Assembly (NCBI GenBank): GCA_903861125.1
Contig: CAIOTF010000017.1
Span: forward strand, 360,757 to 424,756
Direction: 5' to 3'
DNA length: 64,000 nucleotides
Source of the DNA: an uncultured Ignavibacteriota bacterium
GTDB lineage: Bacteria > Bacteroidota > Ignavibacteria > UBA10030 > UBA8401
The notes beneath the pieces were generated by a model. That model saw nothing but the letters and a program-made list of their open reading frames with translations, ran no database searches and was not told the DNA's origin. Position 1 is the stretch's first letter. The number at the start of each line of letters is the position of its first letter. Shown here in pieces: positions 57,101 through 64,000 of the stretch. The translations under genes and the position numbers were made by a program.

Positions 57101-57543
57101 ATGGAAAACTGTACGGTTTGAGCGGCACTGCTACTACGAATAATCAATTGGTTGTCATCGATACAACGACAGGAGCAGCAAAAGTTGTCGGTGATCTCGG
57201 CAAAGCCGACATACAATCTATAGCACTCGATCCGGATGCAGTTGCCGGTGTTGCAGAAAAGTTTAACGGTACAATTCCGACCGAATTTATGCTGGCTCAG
57301 AATTTCCCGAATCCGTTTAATCCGACAACAACGGTGCAATTCAGCATTCCGGTGATGAGCAATGTTCTATTAAAGGTGTATGACGTTATCGGCCGGGAAG
57401 TTGCGACACTTGCAGAAGGTAATCATGCTGCCGGAGTCTATTCCGTGCAATTTGATGCAACGTCGTATTCAAGCGGTGTTTATTATTATAAACTCACCGC
57501 TGGGTCTTATTCAAATATTAAGAAGATGCTGATCTTGAAATAG
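54160..57543 (+). CDS. Giant T9SS-secreted multidomain protein, copy 2
   Basis: 1127 aa, paralogue of the 44860-48213 product with the same order of parts. Signal peptide (CCILLISSFAFA), N-terminal Cys-containing domain (NDECATATVVT, VWYKYTP), central region (PPDPIMAVGPNNVIVMVN, FWDFRDPE), Ig-like domain (EFGTKNVNVSSDTLSL), propeller-like region (YAASGSTDGGNLYAIN) and T9SS domain (NFPNPFNPTTTVQFSIP). A strong ribosome binding site (AGGAGG, 54151-54156) precedes the ATG, suggesting high expression. Central and propeller regions stay close to copy 1 while the linker at ~165-235 diverges. Function unknown. Confidence 0.82.
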   Translation: MRLINYYVSCCILLISSFAFAQAPNDECATATVVTALPYNTTQNTRLATVNVNDPNMNGTCNDSAALGKSVWYKYTPDVDRFVYISTIGSTPATDFDIMMGVYTGTCGSLTQVGCNDDAQSTRQSELFMKVTGGTTYYILVGEWHGGGTSGGVPTGGDLVFKIYEGVAPTFVKGPKFGTAPAGVTVNTNNFTTAMVSGDEPAVDKGMVVPYHPDIVFPALSTIAPNKYKKEINEADQKSNYVEDVISPTNSEVSIGRPVVQKGFQGFPMGNSIPPDPIMAVGPNNVIVMVNTSFRIFDKAGTILKTITAQNFFNTIAPGTGPNDPQIIYDHFANRWVMMWMTSPTATDHKHLFAVSENSNPIGNWYQWSTSAISVGDSLTPNWGDYPALGYDSVALYLTSRQFSLSAGTYAYAKLRIIPKAQLYANTAATITYSDFWDFRDPELNVAFDGLRPTNAYTYNNKAFLFNLSPVSPGTYMTMWTLSDPIGANALFTTDKIIINQFLSPPSPQQLGGGTPVLESGGRNIRANVIYRDSALWLVHSVASGLNNAYSAVRYVKVNAYSKAKLEDVAFGAAGYWYLYPAIAVNKNQDLMVTYSRTGLSEYVGAYISGRKKNDPAGLSTSVTMKEGAGNYVLTYGGTRNRWGDYSGIAVDPADQTTMWAHSEYASGVNAWGTWVSSAKIGPLAGGIFSINRSFLEFGTKNVNVSSDTLSLFITNDGLDTLSISNISVPSSNYSLIGKPVTPYKLPSEGVLEVKIFFKPTSGGPKKDSIIFTTSDPNNANFKFSLSGAGFQILKAVPGTLYAASGSTDGGNLYAINTLNGAPSLLSKTAILQIHSLRVHPKTKELIGYNNAGSSSGGAFFRLSSDGVNMQQMSVTNTANLKGLAIYNDSMAYTGAFSGAIYTVNMNSGVLTQIGTNGSGQRPGGLAINPVNGTLWMSLRNTGTGGTQDNIYKVDRTTGLSTLVGKANVGIGIVDIVFDKNGKLYGLSGTATTNNQLVVIDTTTGAAKVVGDLGKADIQSIALDPDAVAGVAEKFNGTIPTEFMLAQNFPNPFNPTTTVQFSIPVMSNVLLKVYDVIGREVATLAEGNHAAGVYSVQFDATSYSSGVYYYKLTAGSYSNIKKMLILK

Positions 57544-57569
57544 CTTCTACGTTTTTAAGGAAATACTGA

Positions 57570-57599
57570 AAGGGATGCTTCGGCATCCCTTTTTTTTAT
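57570..57599 (+). terminator. Terminator after giant T9SS protein, copy 2
   Basis: AAGGGATGC (57570-57578) pairs with GCATCCCTT (57583-57591) around a TTCG tetraloop, followed by a T tract to 57598. Confidence 0.92.
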
Positions 57600-57720
57600 C
57601 ATGCTCTCGCGAAAGAACGGGACGATCTTTCAATGGGAGTTCTTACGTTGCATCTCTAGTACTCTTGTCATACTTTTGCATTACAATAATTTCTTGGTGT
57701 TCCTATTGGACTATTATCGA

Positions 57721-59103
57721 ATGAAATCTTACAGAAAATATGCTATCATAAAATTATCTACCCTTTTCTTTTTAATATTGTCCCTAAATGGTTGCGCCGG
57801 ATTTTGGCCGTTTGGTAAACAGAATGGTTTTGTCAAAGTTAGTGGAACGCAATTCACTCAAAATGACGAGCCATACTATTTTACAGGAACAAATTTGTGG
57901 TATGCATGTTATCTTGGTTCGCCGGGTATTCACGGTGACCGCAACCGGTTGCTGAGAGAACTCGATTCATTGCAATCGATCGGTATAACGAACATTAGAT
58001 TGCTTGCCGGTTCTGAAATGTCTGCAATGAAGAGAACGCTGAAACCATCGATGACACTTGCGCCTGCAGTGTTTGATGACTCGCTTCTTCTTGGTTTGGA
58101 TTTTACCATTGCGGAGATGGGAAAGCGAGACATGAAAGTTGTACTGTTCCTTACCAATTACTGGGAATGGTCCGGCGGTATGGCTCAGTATATAGTTTGG
58201 GCAGACAGTGTGCCGGCATTCAATCCTGATGTTGACGGATGGGATGCTTTCATGAATTTTTCAGCCTCGTTTTATAAAAATGAAAAAGCCAATCTTTTTT
58301 TTCGTTCATACGTCAGGAAACTTCTTACCAGAATAAATACAGCAAACGGAAAAAAATATTGTAACGATCCAGCAATCATGGCATGGCAGCTTGCCAATGA
58401 ACCAAGACCTGGAACGATAAGTGAGGAAGGGTTCAAGAATGTACCGCAATATATACGCTGGGTCGACGAAACGGCCGGATTTATCAAATCGCTCGATACA
58501 AATCATCTTGTTTCCACCGGTAGTGAAGGAATCATCGGAAGCTTACGTAGTGAAGAGTATTACCGTACTGCACACATGTCCAAAAATATTGACTACATGA
58601 CGCTGCACTTATGGCCATCAATATGGAAATGGTTCGATCCTAAAGATCCGCAAGGTACTTTTTCCGCAGCGATAGACAGTTCTCTGGAATATATTTCGGC
58701 CCACATTTCCTCAGCACGAAAGGCAGGTAAGCCGCTGGTTTTGGAGGAATTCGGAATCGTACGAGATAACAGTGAATATGCAGAAAATATTCCGACCACT
58801 GTCCGTGACCGATTTTTTCAGCAGATCCTTTCATTTACGTATGATTCGGCTCGTGCAGGATCTCCTCTTGCCGGTACAAATTTCTGGGCGTGGGGTGGGG
58901 AAGGGAGAAGTATTAACGAGGATTACATGTGGAATGAAGGTGATCCATTCACGGGCGATCCGCCACATGAACCACAAGGAATGCATTCAGTCTTTGCCCG
59001 CGATAGTTCCACCAGTGCCATCATTCGGCAATATGCTAAAAAGATGAATAGACTCGGAAAAATTGATACACTATTTGCTCGCAGTTCGTATGGAACTAAA
59101 TGA
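57721..59103 (+). CDS. GH5-type glycoside hydrolase lipoprotein, mannanase-like
   Basis: 460 aa from the ATG at 57721, which places a lipoprotein signal (FLILSLNGC, lipobox Cys) correctly; an in-frame ATG at 57601 overlaps the preceding terminator region and adds a second hydrophobic stretch. Catalytic residues of clan GH-A are visible: the acid/base E227 in WQLANEPRPG and the nucleophile E343 in LVLEEFG. The fold start FVKVSGTQFTQNDEPYYFTG is typical of GH5 beta-mannanases. It probably cleaves beta-mannans or related polysaccharides at the cell surface. The mannanase subfamily is inferred. Confidence 0.83.
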   Translation: MKSYRKYAIIKLSTLFFLILSLNGCAGFWPFGKQNGFVKVSGTQFTQNDEPYYFTGTNLWYACYLGSPGIHGDRNRLLRELDSLQSIGITNIRLLAGSEMSAMKRTLKPSMTLAPAVFDDSLLLGLDFTIAEMGKRDMKVVLFLTNYWEWSGGMAQYIVWADSVPAFNPDVDGWDAFMNFSASFYKNEKANLFFRSYVRKLLTRINTANGKKYCNDPAIMAWQLANEPRPGTISEEGFKNVPQYIRWVDETAGFIKSLDTNHLVSTGSEGIIGSLRSEEYYRTAHMSKNIDYMTLHLWPSIWKWFDPKDPQGTFSAAIDSSLEYISAHISSARKAGKPLVLEEFGIVRDNSEYAENIPTTVRDRFFQQILSFTYDSARAGSPLAGTNFWAWGGEGRSINEDYMWNEGDPFTGDPPHEPQGMHSVFARDSSTSAIIRQYAKKMNRLGKIDTLFARSSYGTK

Positions 59104-59116
59104 GAATAAAAAGGTA

Positions 59117-59138
59117 GCCTGCCGGATAAACGGCAGGC
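59117..59138 (-). terminator. Terminator for the HEAT-like small protein gene
   Basis: GCCTGCCG (59117-59124) pairs with CGGCAGGC (59131-59138). The T-rich tract lies on the minus-strand 3' side (TACCTTTTTATT), so it best serves the minus-strand gene; it may also halt the GH5 transcript. Confidence 0.75.
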
Positions 59139-59156
59139 ACACTATTTTCAGTCTAT

Positions 59157-59564
59157 TTATTTTTCTGAAATTGGAGCAATAAAATTTTCGGAGTCTGTGT
59201 GGAGAATGACTTTATAAAAGGCAACGATCAGATCATTTTCTTCTGTTTTCATTGCTTCTTTTATTGTAGATACACCATCATCTCCCGCAATCTCTACCAA
59301 TGCTAATGCTGCGGATACTTTCACTGCTTCGCAGTGATCACAGAATAAAATTTTCTTCAGGTCATCGGCTGCTTCAACAATGTTGTACTTCCGGATGTAA
59401 TTTGCGGCACTTGCTACCACACCTGGATTTTTCGCTGATAGCTGATAAATATATGCCTGTTTGGCTTTTTCCCAATCAGGTTTGTTCATGCCGTCCTTTG
59501 GTGTCTCCGCAACGCCAAATGAAACAGCAAGTAATGCAGTCAGTGCATAACGTGCGTATTTCAT
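59157..59564 (-). CDS. Small exported HEAT-repeat-like protein
   Basis: 135 aa. Signal peptide MKYARYALTALLAVSFGVA, then a helical array: DWEKAKQAYIYQLSAKNPGV, VASAANYIRKYN and AVKVSAALALVEIAGDDGV read like consecutive HEAT-type helix pairs. A CDHC pair sits near residue 76. GGAGG lies just upstream of the start. Its job is unknown; HEAT arrays normally bind other proteins. It is isolated, with a terminator after it and a 270-bp gene-poor gap before it. Confidence 0.7.
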   Translation of the reverse strand: MKYARYALTALLAVSFGVAETPKDGMNKPDWEKAKQAYIYQLSAKNPGVVASAANYIRKYNIVEAADDLKKILFCDHCEAVKVSAALALVEIAGDDGVSTIKEAMKTEENDLIVAFYKVILHTDSENFIAPISEK

Positions 59565-59836
59565 AACTCCTCCAATAATGTGTGAATAAATCGTTGGTGG
59601 GATATCTTAAAGACGACAGAACTAATAAAAAGTTTCTCTAAAAAATATTTTTGTGATGGAACGACAAAAAACTGAGACGAAATGCGTACTGACGAATTCG
59701 GATACCGGAGATACTATGCGATTCTGTAACGGATATCGAATGCTCTCTGATAGAAAAATGTATAGTTTACGACTGAATTAATGTTATTATTGTGCGGTAT
59801 TGTTGTTCTCACTATTTAAATAATACAGGAAAAGAC

Positions 59837-60022
59837 ATGGAAGAAAACAAAGAACAAATTCAACCGGTTATTGATGTATTTAAGGGTAAACCTATCATTC
59901 GCATCCCTCTTGTTGATGATCCAAAACCCGAAACATCGTGGCACTGGCTAACATTCGGCAAAAGCAAAGCTAAGGCGATTGTGAAATATGCTGATGCAAT
60001 AAAAGCTTTTGCAAATGAATAA
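59837..60022 (+). CDS. Small hypothetical protein
   Basis: 61 aa from the ATG at 59837, preceded by CAGGAAAAG; the frame is open from 59792. The sequence is acidic at the start (MEENKEQ) and has a central KPIIRIPLVDDPKPETSWHW and a basic, helical end (KSKAKAIVKYADAIKAFANE). No family is recognised. The good ribosome binding site and balanced composition support a real gene. A hairpin follows 27 bp after the stop. Confidence 0.55.
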   Translation: MEENKEQIQPVIDVFKGKPIIRIPLVDDPKPETSWHWLTFGKSKAKAIVKYADAIKAFANE

Positions 60023-60408
60023 TCTTTACAAGACATTTTAAAGAATTAAAGCATTCAAAATAATTCTTTCAAATTTTTTGAATGCTATTGAACATTTGTA
60101 CCCTCACCAATCAAATCGTTCAATTCAGTGTGATTCAACAACTCGGCCGCTTACATCGCAAGACCTACCAATAAATCTCATAATAATATCTGTTTCTTTG
60201 CATTTGAACGGAATCTGACTGAAGTATATCAATACTTAGGAAGTTTAATATTAACTAAGACAAAAATGTCTTTAGAAATAAATAAATCTACGTCATATAA
60301 CGTATTGTCCATTTGTTACTTTTTATTTACACTGACTCACGCGACGATGATGTATATCAAATAATGTTGAATACTGTTTTCTGATTCAATAAAAAAAAGG
60401 GGGTGCGG
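60023..60408. other. 386-bp intergenic stretch with an AT-rich hairpin
   Basis: AGCATTCAAAA (60050-60060) can pair with TTTTGAATGCT (60076-60086) around 15 bases and may end the small gene upstream, although no T tract follows. The remainder is AT-rich with no convincing reading frame. It must contain the promoter of the nucleotidyltransferase gene, but no clear promoter boxes were identified. Confidence 0.4.
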
Positions 60409-61368
60409 ATGCAAATTCACCGGACCGGTAATCGTCAATCTGAACAAAACCATCTGTGGGGAATTGTCCTTGCAGGCGGAGAAGGAAAACGATTAGAACA
60501 GTATATCCGCACACGCTTTGGTACAGCAATACCGAAGCAATATTGTTCATTTCATGGTACACGGTCAATGCTTTCTCACACTCTCAGTCGTGCAGAATTA
60601 TTGATTCCCCGCGATCATATCTTCGTAACCATTCAGCATGATCATTTAGATTTTGCTGAAGCAAGTCTTTGCAATGTTCCACCGCGCAATATTGCAATTC
60701 AACCGATGAACCGTGAAACAGGCGTCGGCATCTTACATGCGCTGCTGCATATTTATCACGAAGACCCACAGGCTATCGTAACTATTTTTCCGTCAGATCA
60801 TTTTATTCTTGAAGAGAGACGTTTTATGGAGTATGTTGCCGACGGAGTTACGTTTATTAAAAAGAATAAGAATAGATTACTTGTACTCGGCATAGAACCG
60901 GACCAGTTGGAATCCGATTATGGTTGGATTAAACCGGGAGATCGTTTCTCAAACGTACGGGGAACCATGATAAATCGGGTGACCAGTTTTTATGAAAAAC
61001 CAACGACACCGCTCGTCATGCAGATGTATGAAAATAAATTCTGGTTATGGAATACAATGGTGCTTGTTAGTTCGGTGGATGTAATGATAGGTCGGTTTTG
61101 CCGTTTAATGCCGGAGGTAGTTGTTCCCATTCTAACCCTTCAAGAACATTTTTATTCACCGGAGGAGTACGAAAAAACGAAAGCTGTATATGATAAACTC
61201 CCCTCGGTGAATTTTTCATTTTCAATACTTGAAAAAACCGTTGAGGAACTTGCCGTGCTGCGTGTGAAGAACGTATATTGGAGTGACTGGGGAAGTGCGC
61301 AACGGATCGAGAAGGATATTGCTTTTCTTGATGAATGCACAAAGGAAGAATATTTCTTTGCATGGTGA
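60409..61368 (+). CDS. Sugar-phosphate nucleotidyltransferase (mannose-1-phosphate guanylyltransferase-like)
   Basis: 319 aa from the ATG at 60409; AAGGGGG at 60397-60403 is a suitable ribosome binding site, and a GTG at 60403 is an alternative. The N-terminal nucleotide-binding loop is WGIVLAGGEGKRLEQYI, followed by IPKQYCSF, TIFPSDHFI (metal-binding Asp region), SFYEKP and LWNTMVLV, the pattern of ManC-type transferases. It would make GDP-mannose or a similar NDP-sugar for glycan synthesis. It lacks the C-terminal isomerase domain of bifunctional ManC. The gene is flanked by long non-coding stretches. Confidence 0.78.
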   Translation: MQIHRTGNRQSEQNHLWGIVLAGGEGKRLEQYIRTRFGTAIPKQYCSFHGTRSMLSHTLSRAELLIPRDHIFVTIQHDHLDFAEASLCNVPPRNIAIQPMNRETGVGILHALLHIYHEDPQAIVTIFPSDHFILEERRFMEYVADGVTFIKKNKNRLLVLGIEPDQLESDYGWIKPGDRFSNVRGTMINRVTSFYEKPTTPLVMQMYENKFWLWNTMVLVSSVDVMIGRFCRLMPEVVVPILTLQEHFYSPEEYEKTKAVYDKLPSVNFSFSILEKTVEELAVLRVKNVYWSDWGSAQRIEKDIAFLDECTKEEYFFAW

Positions 61369-62483
61369 ATTATGCTACTGCGGATGCGGCATTGAATTCT
61401 GTGCCGCTTTCTCATTTTAAATACGACCTACAAAAGCATACAATAATAGACAATTGATAAGAACACAAAATCACGACTGTTTACACCTCATCCGTAAATT
61501 CCGACCGAAACTGAATATCCTAAATTGGCATCACTACCACATTGTTATAAATATACCACCTAAGGGATTAGGCTGGGCAATTAAATATTAATATCTGCTT
61601 CACTTAGGGAAATATTCGCACACGGATTTGATTTTATCCTTGATCACCGTGAGAAAAATAATGTCATATAACACTAATCGAATTTGCAATCACTAACGAT
61701 TTCCTGAGGTCGTTGAGCAATTGCAAATGAGCATAGAAAATATTTTAGTCAGTAAAACAGCAAAAAATATTAAAGAACAAAATCGCATTAACAACTCACG
61801 CCTTAAATTCATCCGACACAACCTAGTAACAAAAGCTGTATTGCATCTATAGATACTCCAAGGAGAACGCGTGAGCGTTTTCTTTACCCTCACCATTCAA
61901 AGACTATTATGTCTTGTCAACTAATAGTTCCCCAAGCGTCAACGTGTGTTTACATGCTCCAAAGTTCATATGTAAAATTTGGCTTTATTCTGCCGATTAT
62001 TTGTGGCTCAATTAGTGCTGATAATAGTATCTGCAAACTAATACGAATAAGCTAACGGCCACTCACAATTTTATCGTTCAATTTGTCTGCGTGCTGTCCG
62101 CATGGTATTTGTCCGAAATAGTATGCGATGATTCTTTCGCGAGATATATTGATAGTGTGTTTTAGCGGTTTGATGGCGCAAATCTTTCGTGCGGAATTTA
62201 TTTTGCTAAGCTTACATCAGTTGGAAAAACACAAATGAGAAAATTAGTATTGATGAAATGAGTTATGGAACATGTAGACCAAATCACCCCGAAGTACGTG
62301 ATACGATACATCGGCATTGTATTTCGGGACTCCGCCTTTCACCGGACAAAAAAAATAAGATATAGAAATGTATTCTAACAATATAAGAACCAACTAATTC
62401 TCAAAATAAATATTACAAAAGAGTGATGTATGAGTTGAAGCGATACGTAATTCACAATATTTTTTATTTTTTAAGGAAATTTA
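61369..62483. other. ~1.1 kb gene-free intergenic region
   Basis: No reading frame with credible start, ribosome binding site and composition was found on either strand; the longest (61693-61896, minus) is Cys/Arg-rich and unlike the neighbouring proteins. Hairpins occur at 61861-61884 and 62288-62328 (CCCGAAGTAC with GTATTTCGGG). The last ~100 bases, ending in TTAAGGAAATTTA before the ATG at 62484, are the leader of the NHL-repeat gene. No transposase or tRNA remnant was recognised. Confidence 0.5.
61861..61885 (+). terminator. Terminator-like hairpin in the gene-free region
   Basis: GAGAACGC (61863-61870) pairs with GCGTTTTC (61875-61882, one wobble) around a GTGA loop, and TTT follows. 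No gene ends within ~490 bp upstream, so it may be a relic or the end of an untranslated transcript. Confidence 0.45.
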
Positions 62484-64000
62484 ATGAAATACTTAGCATT
62501 CACAGTCCTTTTTTTCCTCTCTGCCGTCACCGCGCACGCACAATGGACCAACGGACAGAACGCCACATATGTCGTGGGGCAAACCAGTTTTGATATCGCT
62601 GGAGTCGGATTAACCAGTACGGGATTTTATCGCCCTAGTGCGGTAGCTATCGATGCGGTACATTCGAAAATGTATATAGTAGATCAAGACAACTGTAGGG
62701 TCCTGCGATATGTCTATCCTCTTACTGGAAATACTCCTGCTGCTGATAGGGTGTTCGGGCAGGCGGACTTCACTTCAAACTCTGCGAACAGAGGTGTTTC
62801 GGCATCCGCACAGGGTCTTTCCTTTCCCCGTGATGTCAAAGTGTATAACGGTGATCTGTGGGTTGCCGATTTTTCAAATAGTAGGGTTGTCAGATATGCG
62901 GCAGCATGGAATGCCTCATCGAATGGACCGGATGCTGATATTGTGTTGGGACAACCTGACATGTCTACGGTGGAAAGTGGCACCACCGACAACAAAATGA
63001 GAAATCCGGAAGCACTTGCATTCGACGGGTCGGGTAACTTATGGGTAAGTGAAAGTGCAAATAACCGCGTTTTACGGTTTACCACTCTGACGACCGGCAG
63101 CAGTGCAGACAAAGTATTGGGACAAACTTCTTTCACAACTAATTCACCCGCCACTACACAATCCGGTCTAAATGGTGCTTCTGGAATTGCTGTAAGCGGC
63201 ACGACATTATGGGTTGCCGACAGGAACGGCAACCGAGTCCTCAGATTCGATAATGCGGCATCGAAGTCAAATGGGGGGCTGGCGGATGGCGTAATTGGAC
63301 AGTCAGATTACGTGTCAAATACATCTGGAACTGCGGCCAACAAATTTATCTTTCCGTTTCAAATCGCGATTGACGGATCAGGAAGATTGTATGTCTCTGA
63401 TTACACCAACAATAGAATAGCAATATTCGACAATGCTGCAGCTAAAGCCGCCGGCGATCCTATGAACAATGTTCTGGGGCAGGCATCAACGACTGGATCT
63501 GCGACTGGTACATCGGTGAACACGCTTATTAATCCAAGGGGTGTAGCCATCGATAATGCAAACGGGAAATTACTCGTGGTCGACTCTGGAAACCGCAGGG
63601 TTTTACAGTATTCATCCTCATCATCGCCACTGCCGGTAGAACTATCATTCTTTCGTGCAACGACTGCGTCTGCAGGCGCGGAACTTGTTTGGCAAACCGC
63701 CACCGAAACCAACAATTACGGCTTCGACATCGAACGAAAATCGGCGAGCACCTGGACCAAAGTCGGCTTCGTTGAAGGCAGCGGCACCACCAACGCGCCC
63801 AAGTCATATTCATTCACCGACAAATCTGCATTGGGTAAAATATCGTACCGATTAAAGCTGATCGACCGTGACGGCAAGTTTGAGTACTCGCAAGAAGTTG
63901 AAGTAATAGCACTCTGCACACCGAAAGAATTTGCGCTCGAACAAAATTATCCCAATCCGTTCAATCCCACAACAACGATCGGCTATCAGCTTCCGGCAAA
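62484..64000 (+). CDS. Secreted NHL-repeat protein with T9SS domain, 3' truncated
   Basis: The frame is open from the ATG at 62484 to the window end (505 codons seen). TTAAGGAAATTTA precedes the start and a signal peptide (MKYLAFTVLFFLSAVTAHA) follows. Residues ~25-380 hold repeated NHL-type blades with the recurrent YVVGQTSF/VLGQPDMS/VLGQTSFTT phrase and LWVADxxNxRVLRF. An Ig-like linker (LPVELSFFRATTASAGAELV) leads to the T9SS motif NYPNPFNPTTTIGYQLP at the edge. The Ig/T9SS part is visibly richer in C-ending codons than the propeller. NHL propellers usually bind proteins or glycans; function unknown. Confidence 0.85.
   Translation, partial: MKYLAFTVLFFLSAVTAHAQWTNGQNATYVVGQTSFDIAGVGLTSTGFYRPSAVAIDAVHSKMYIVDQDNCRVLRYVYPLTGNTPAADRVFGQADFTSNSANRGVSASAQGLSFPRDVKVYNGDLWVADFSNSRVVRYAAAWNASSNGPDADIVLGQPDMSTVESGTTDNKMRNPEALAFDGSGNLWVSESANNRVLRFTTLTTGSSADKVLGQTSFTTNSPATTQSGLNGASGIAVSGTTLWVADRNGNRVLRFDNAASKSNGGLADGVIGQSDYVSNTSGTAANKFIFPFQIAIDGSGRLYVSDYTNNRIAIFDNAAAKAAGDPMNNVLGQASTTGSATGTSVNTLINPRGVAIDNANGKLLVVDSGNRRVLQYSSSSSPLPVELSFFRATTASAGAELVWQTATETNNYGFDIERKSASTWTKVGFVEGSGTTNAPKSYSFTDKSALGKISYRLKLIDRDGKFEYSQEVEVIALCTPKEFALEQNYPNPFNPTTTIGYQLPA

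Noticed and set aside
57601..57720. N-terminal extension of the GH5 lipoprotein
   Set aside because: It starts at the T tract of the preceding terminator and would bury the lipoprotein signal in the middle of the protein.
61693..61896. Minus-strand 67-residue reading frame in the gene-free region
   Set aside because: Cys/Arg-rich low-quality composition, no ribosome binding site, and it overlaps the hairpin at 61861-61885.
60091..61910. Possible direct repeat (TACCCTCACCA near 60100 and 61886)
   Set aside because: Only about 11 bases match and the flanks diverge, so chance is the simplest explanation.
62710..63232. Overlapping reading frames in the NHL-repeat region on both strands
   Set aside because: The frame beginning at 62484 encodes a coherent signal peptide, NHL repeats and a sorting domain; the others are shadows of it.

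Overview
The window looks like a chromosomal stretch of an Ignavibacteria-like member of the Bacteroidota/FCB group. At least six secreted proteins carry C-terminal type IX secretion (T9SS) sorting domains with the NxPNPFNPxTT motif. Other pointers are a cytochrome c maturation operon, heme A synthesis genes, a bacillithiol gene (bshB1), a type III glutamine synthetase and moderately AT-rich DNA. The phylum-level call is inference from gene content. No prophage, insertion sequence, CRISPR array or defence island was recognised.

Layout. 1-8564: a truncated FG-GAP repeat protein and a T9SS-secreted putative metalloprotease run directly into ccmA-ccmB-ccmC-ccmD-ccmE-ccmF. CcmE has Cys in place of the usual heme-binding His, and no ccmG or ccmH follows. 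8617-9968 (minus): bshB1 and a zinc-ribbon/DUF2318-like membrane protein. 10032-19721: a long plus-strand housekeeping run, xseA-xseB-dxs, an oxidoreductase, then ribD, a beta-lactamase-like serine hydrolase, ribE, a PASTA protein, rpe and nagA. 19862-22471: an Lrp/AsnC regulator and glnN-type glutamine synthetase. 22589-26098: apt, tryptophanase, a Yip1-like protein, a small dimeric-barrel-like protein and a hemerythrin.

26173-35266: a secreted TolB-propeller/M28 peptidase/PDZ protein (minus); ctaA, ctaB and a DUF420 protein (plus); then a minus-strand group of purine nucleoside phosphorylase, a CNT nucleoside transporter, thymidine kinase and a metallophosphoesterase. 35535-40398: secG, an envelope protein, tRNA-Lys(CTT), an unknown protein, nth, an HD phosphohydrolase and an outer-membrane-type protein. 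40474-44853: a tyrosine phenol-lyase-like paralogue of the tryptophanase (minus), then glcD and glcF.

44860-59103 is the main accessory block. Two paralogous ~1120-residue T9SS proteins flank a membrane-anchored small protein, a TonB-dependent receptor, an Asp-box sialidase-like protein and a convergent YCF48-like protein. A GH5 mannanase-like lipoprotein follows. 59157-64000 holds a HEAT-like small secreted protein, a tiny hypothetical protein, a sugar-phosphate nucleotidyltransferase, a ~1.1 kb gene-free stretch and a 3'-truncated NHL-repeat T9SS protein.

Read together, the genes suggest a heterotroph with a c-type cytochrome and heme-a respiratory chain that salvages nucleosides, degrades amino acids and secreted polymers, and displays many surface proteins. 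The strongest candidates for unusual biology are the Cys-type Ccm system lacking CcmG/H, the serine hydrolase plus kinase-less PASTA pair inside a rib locus, and the duplicated giant surface proteins around the TonB receptor.
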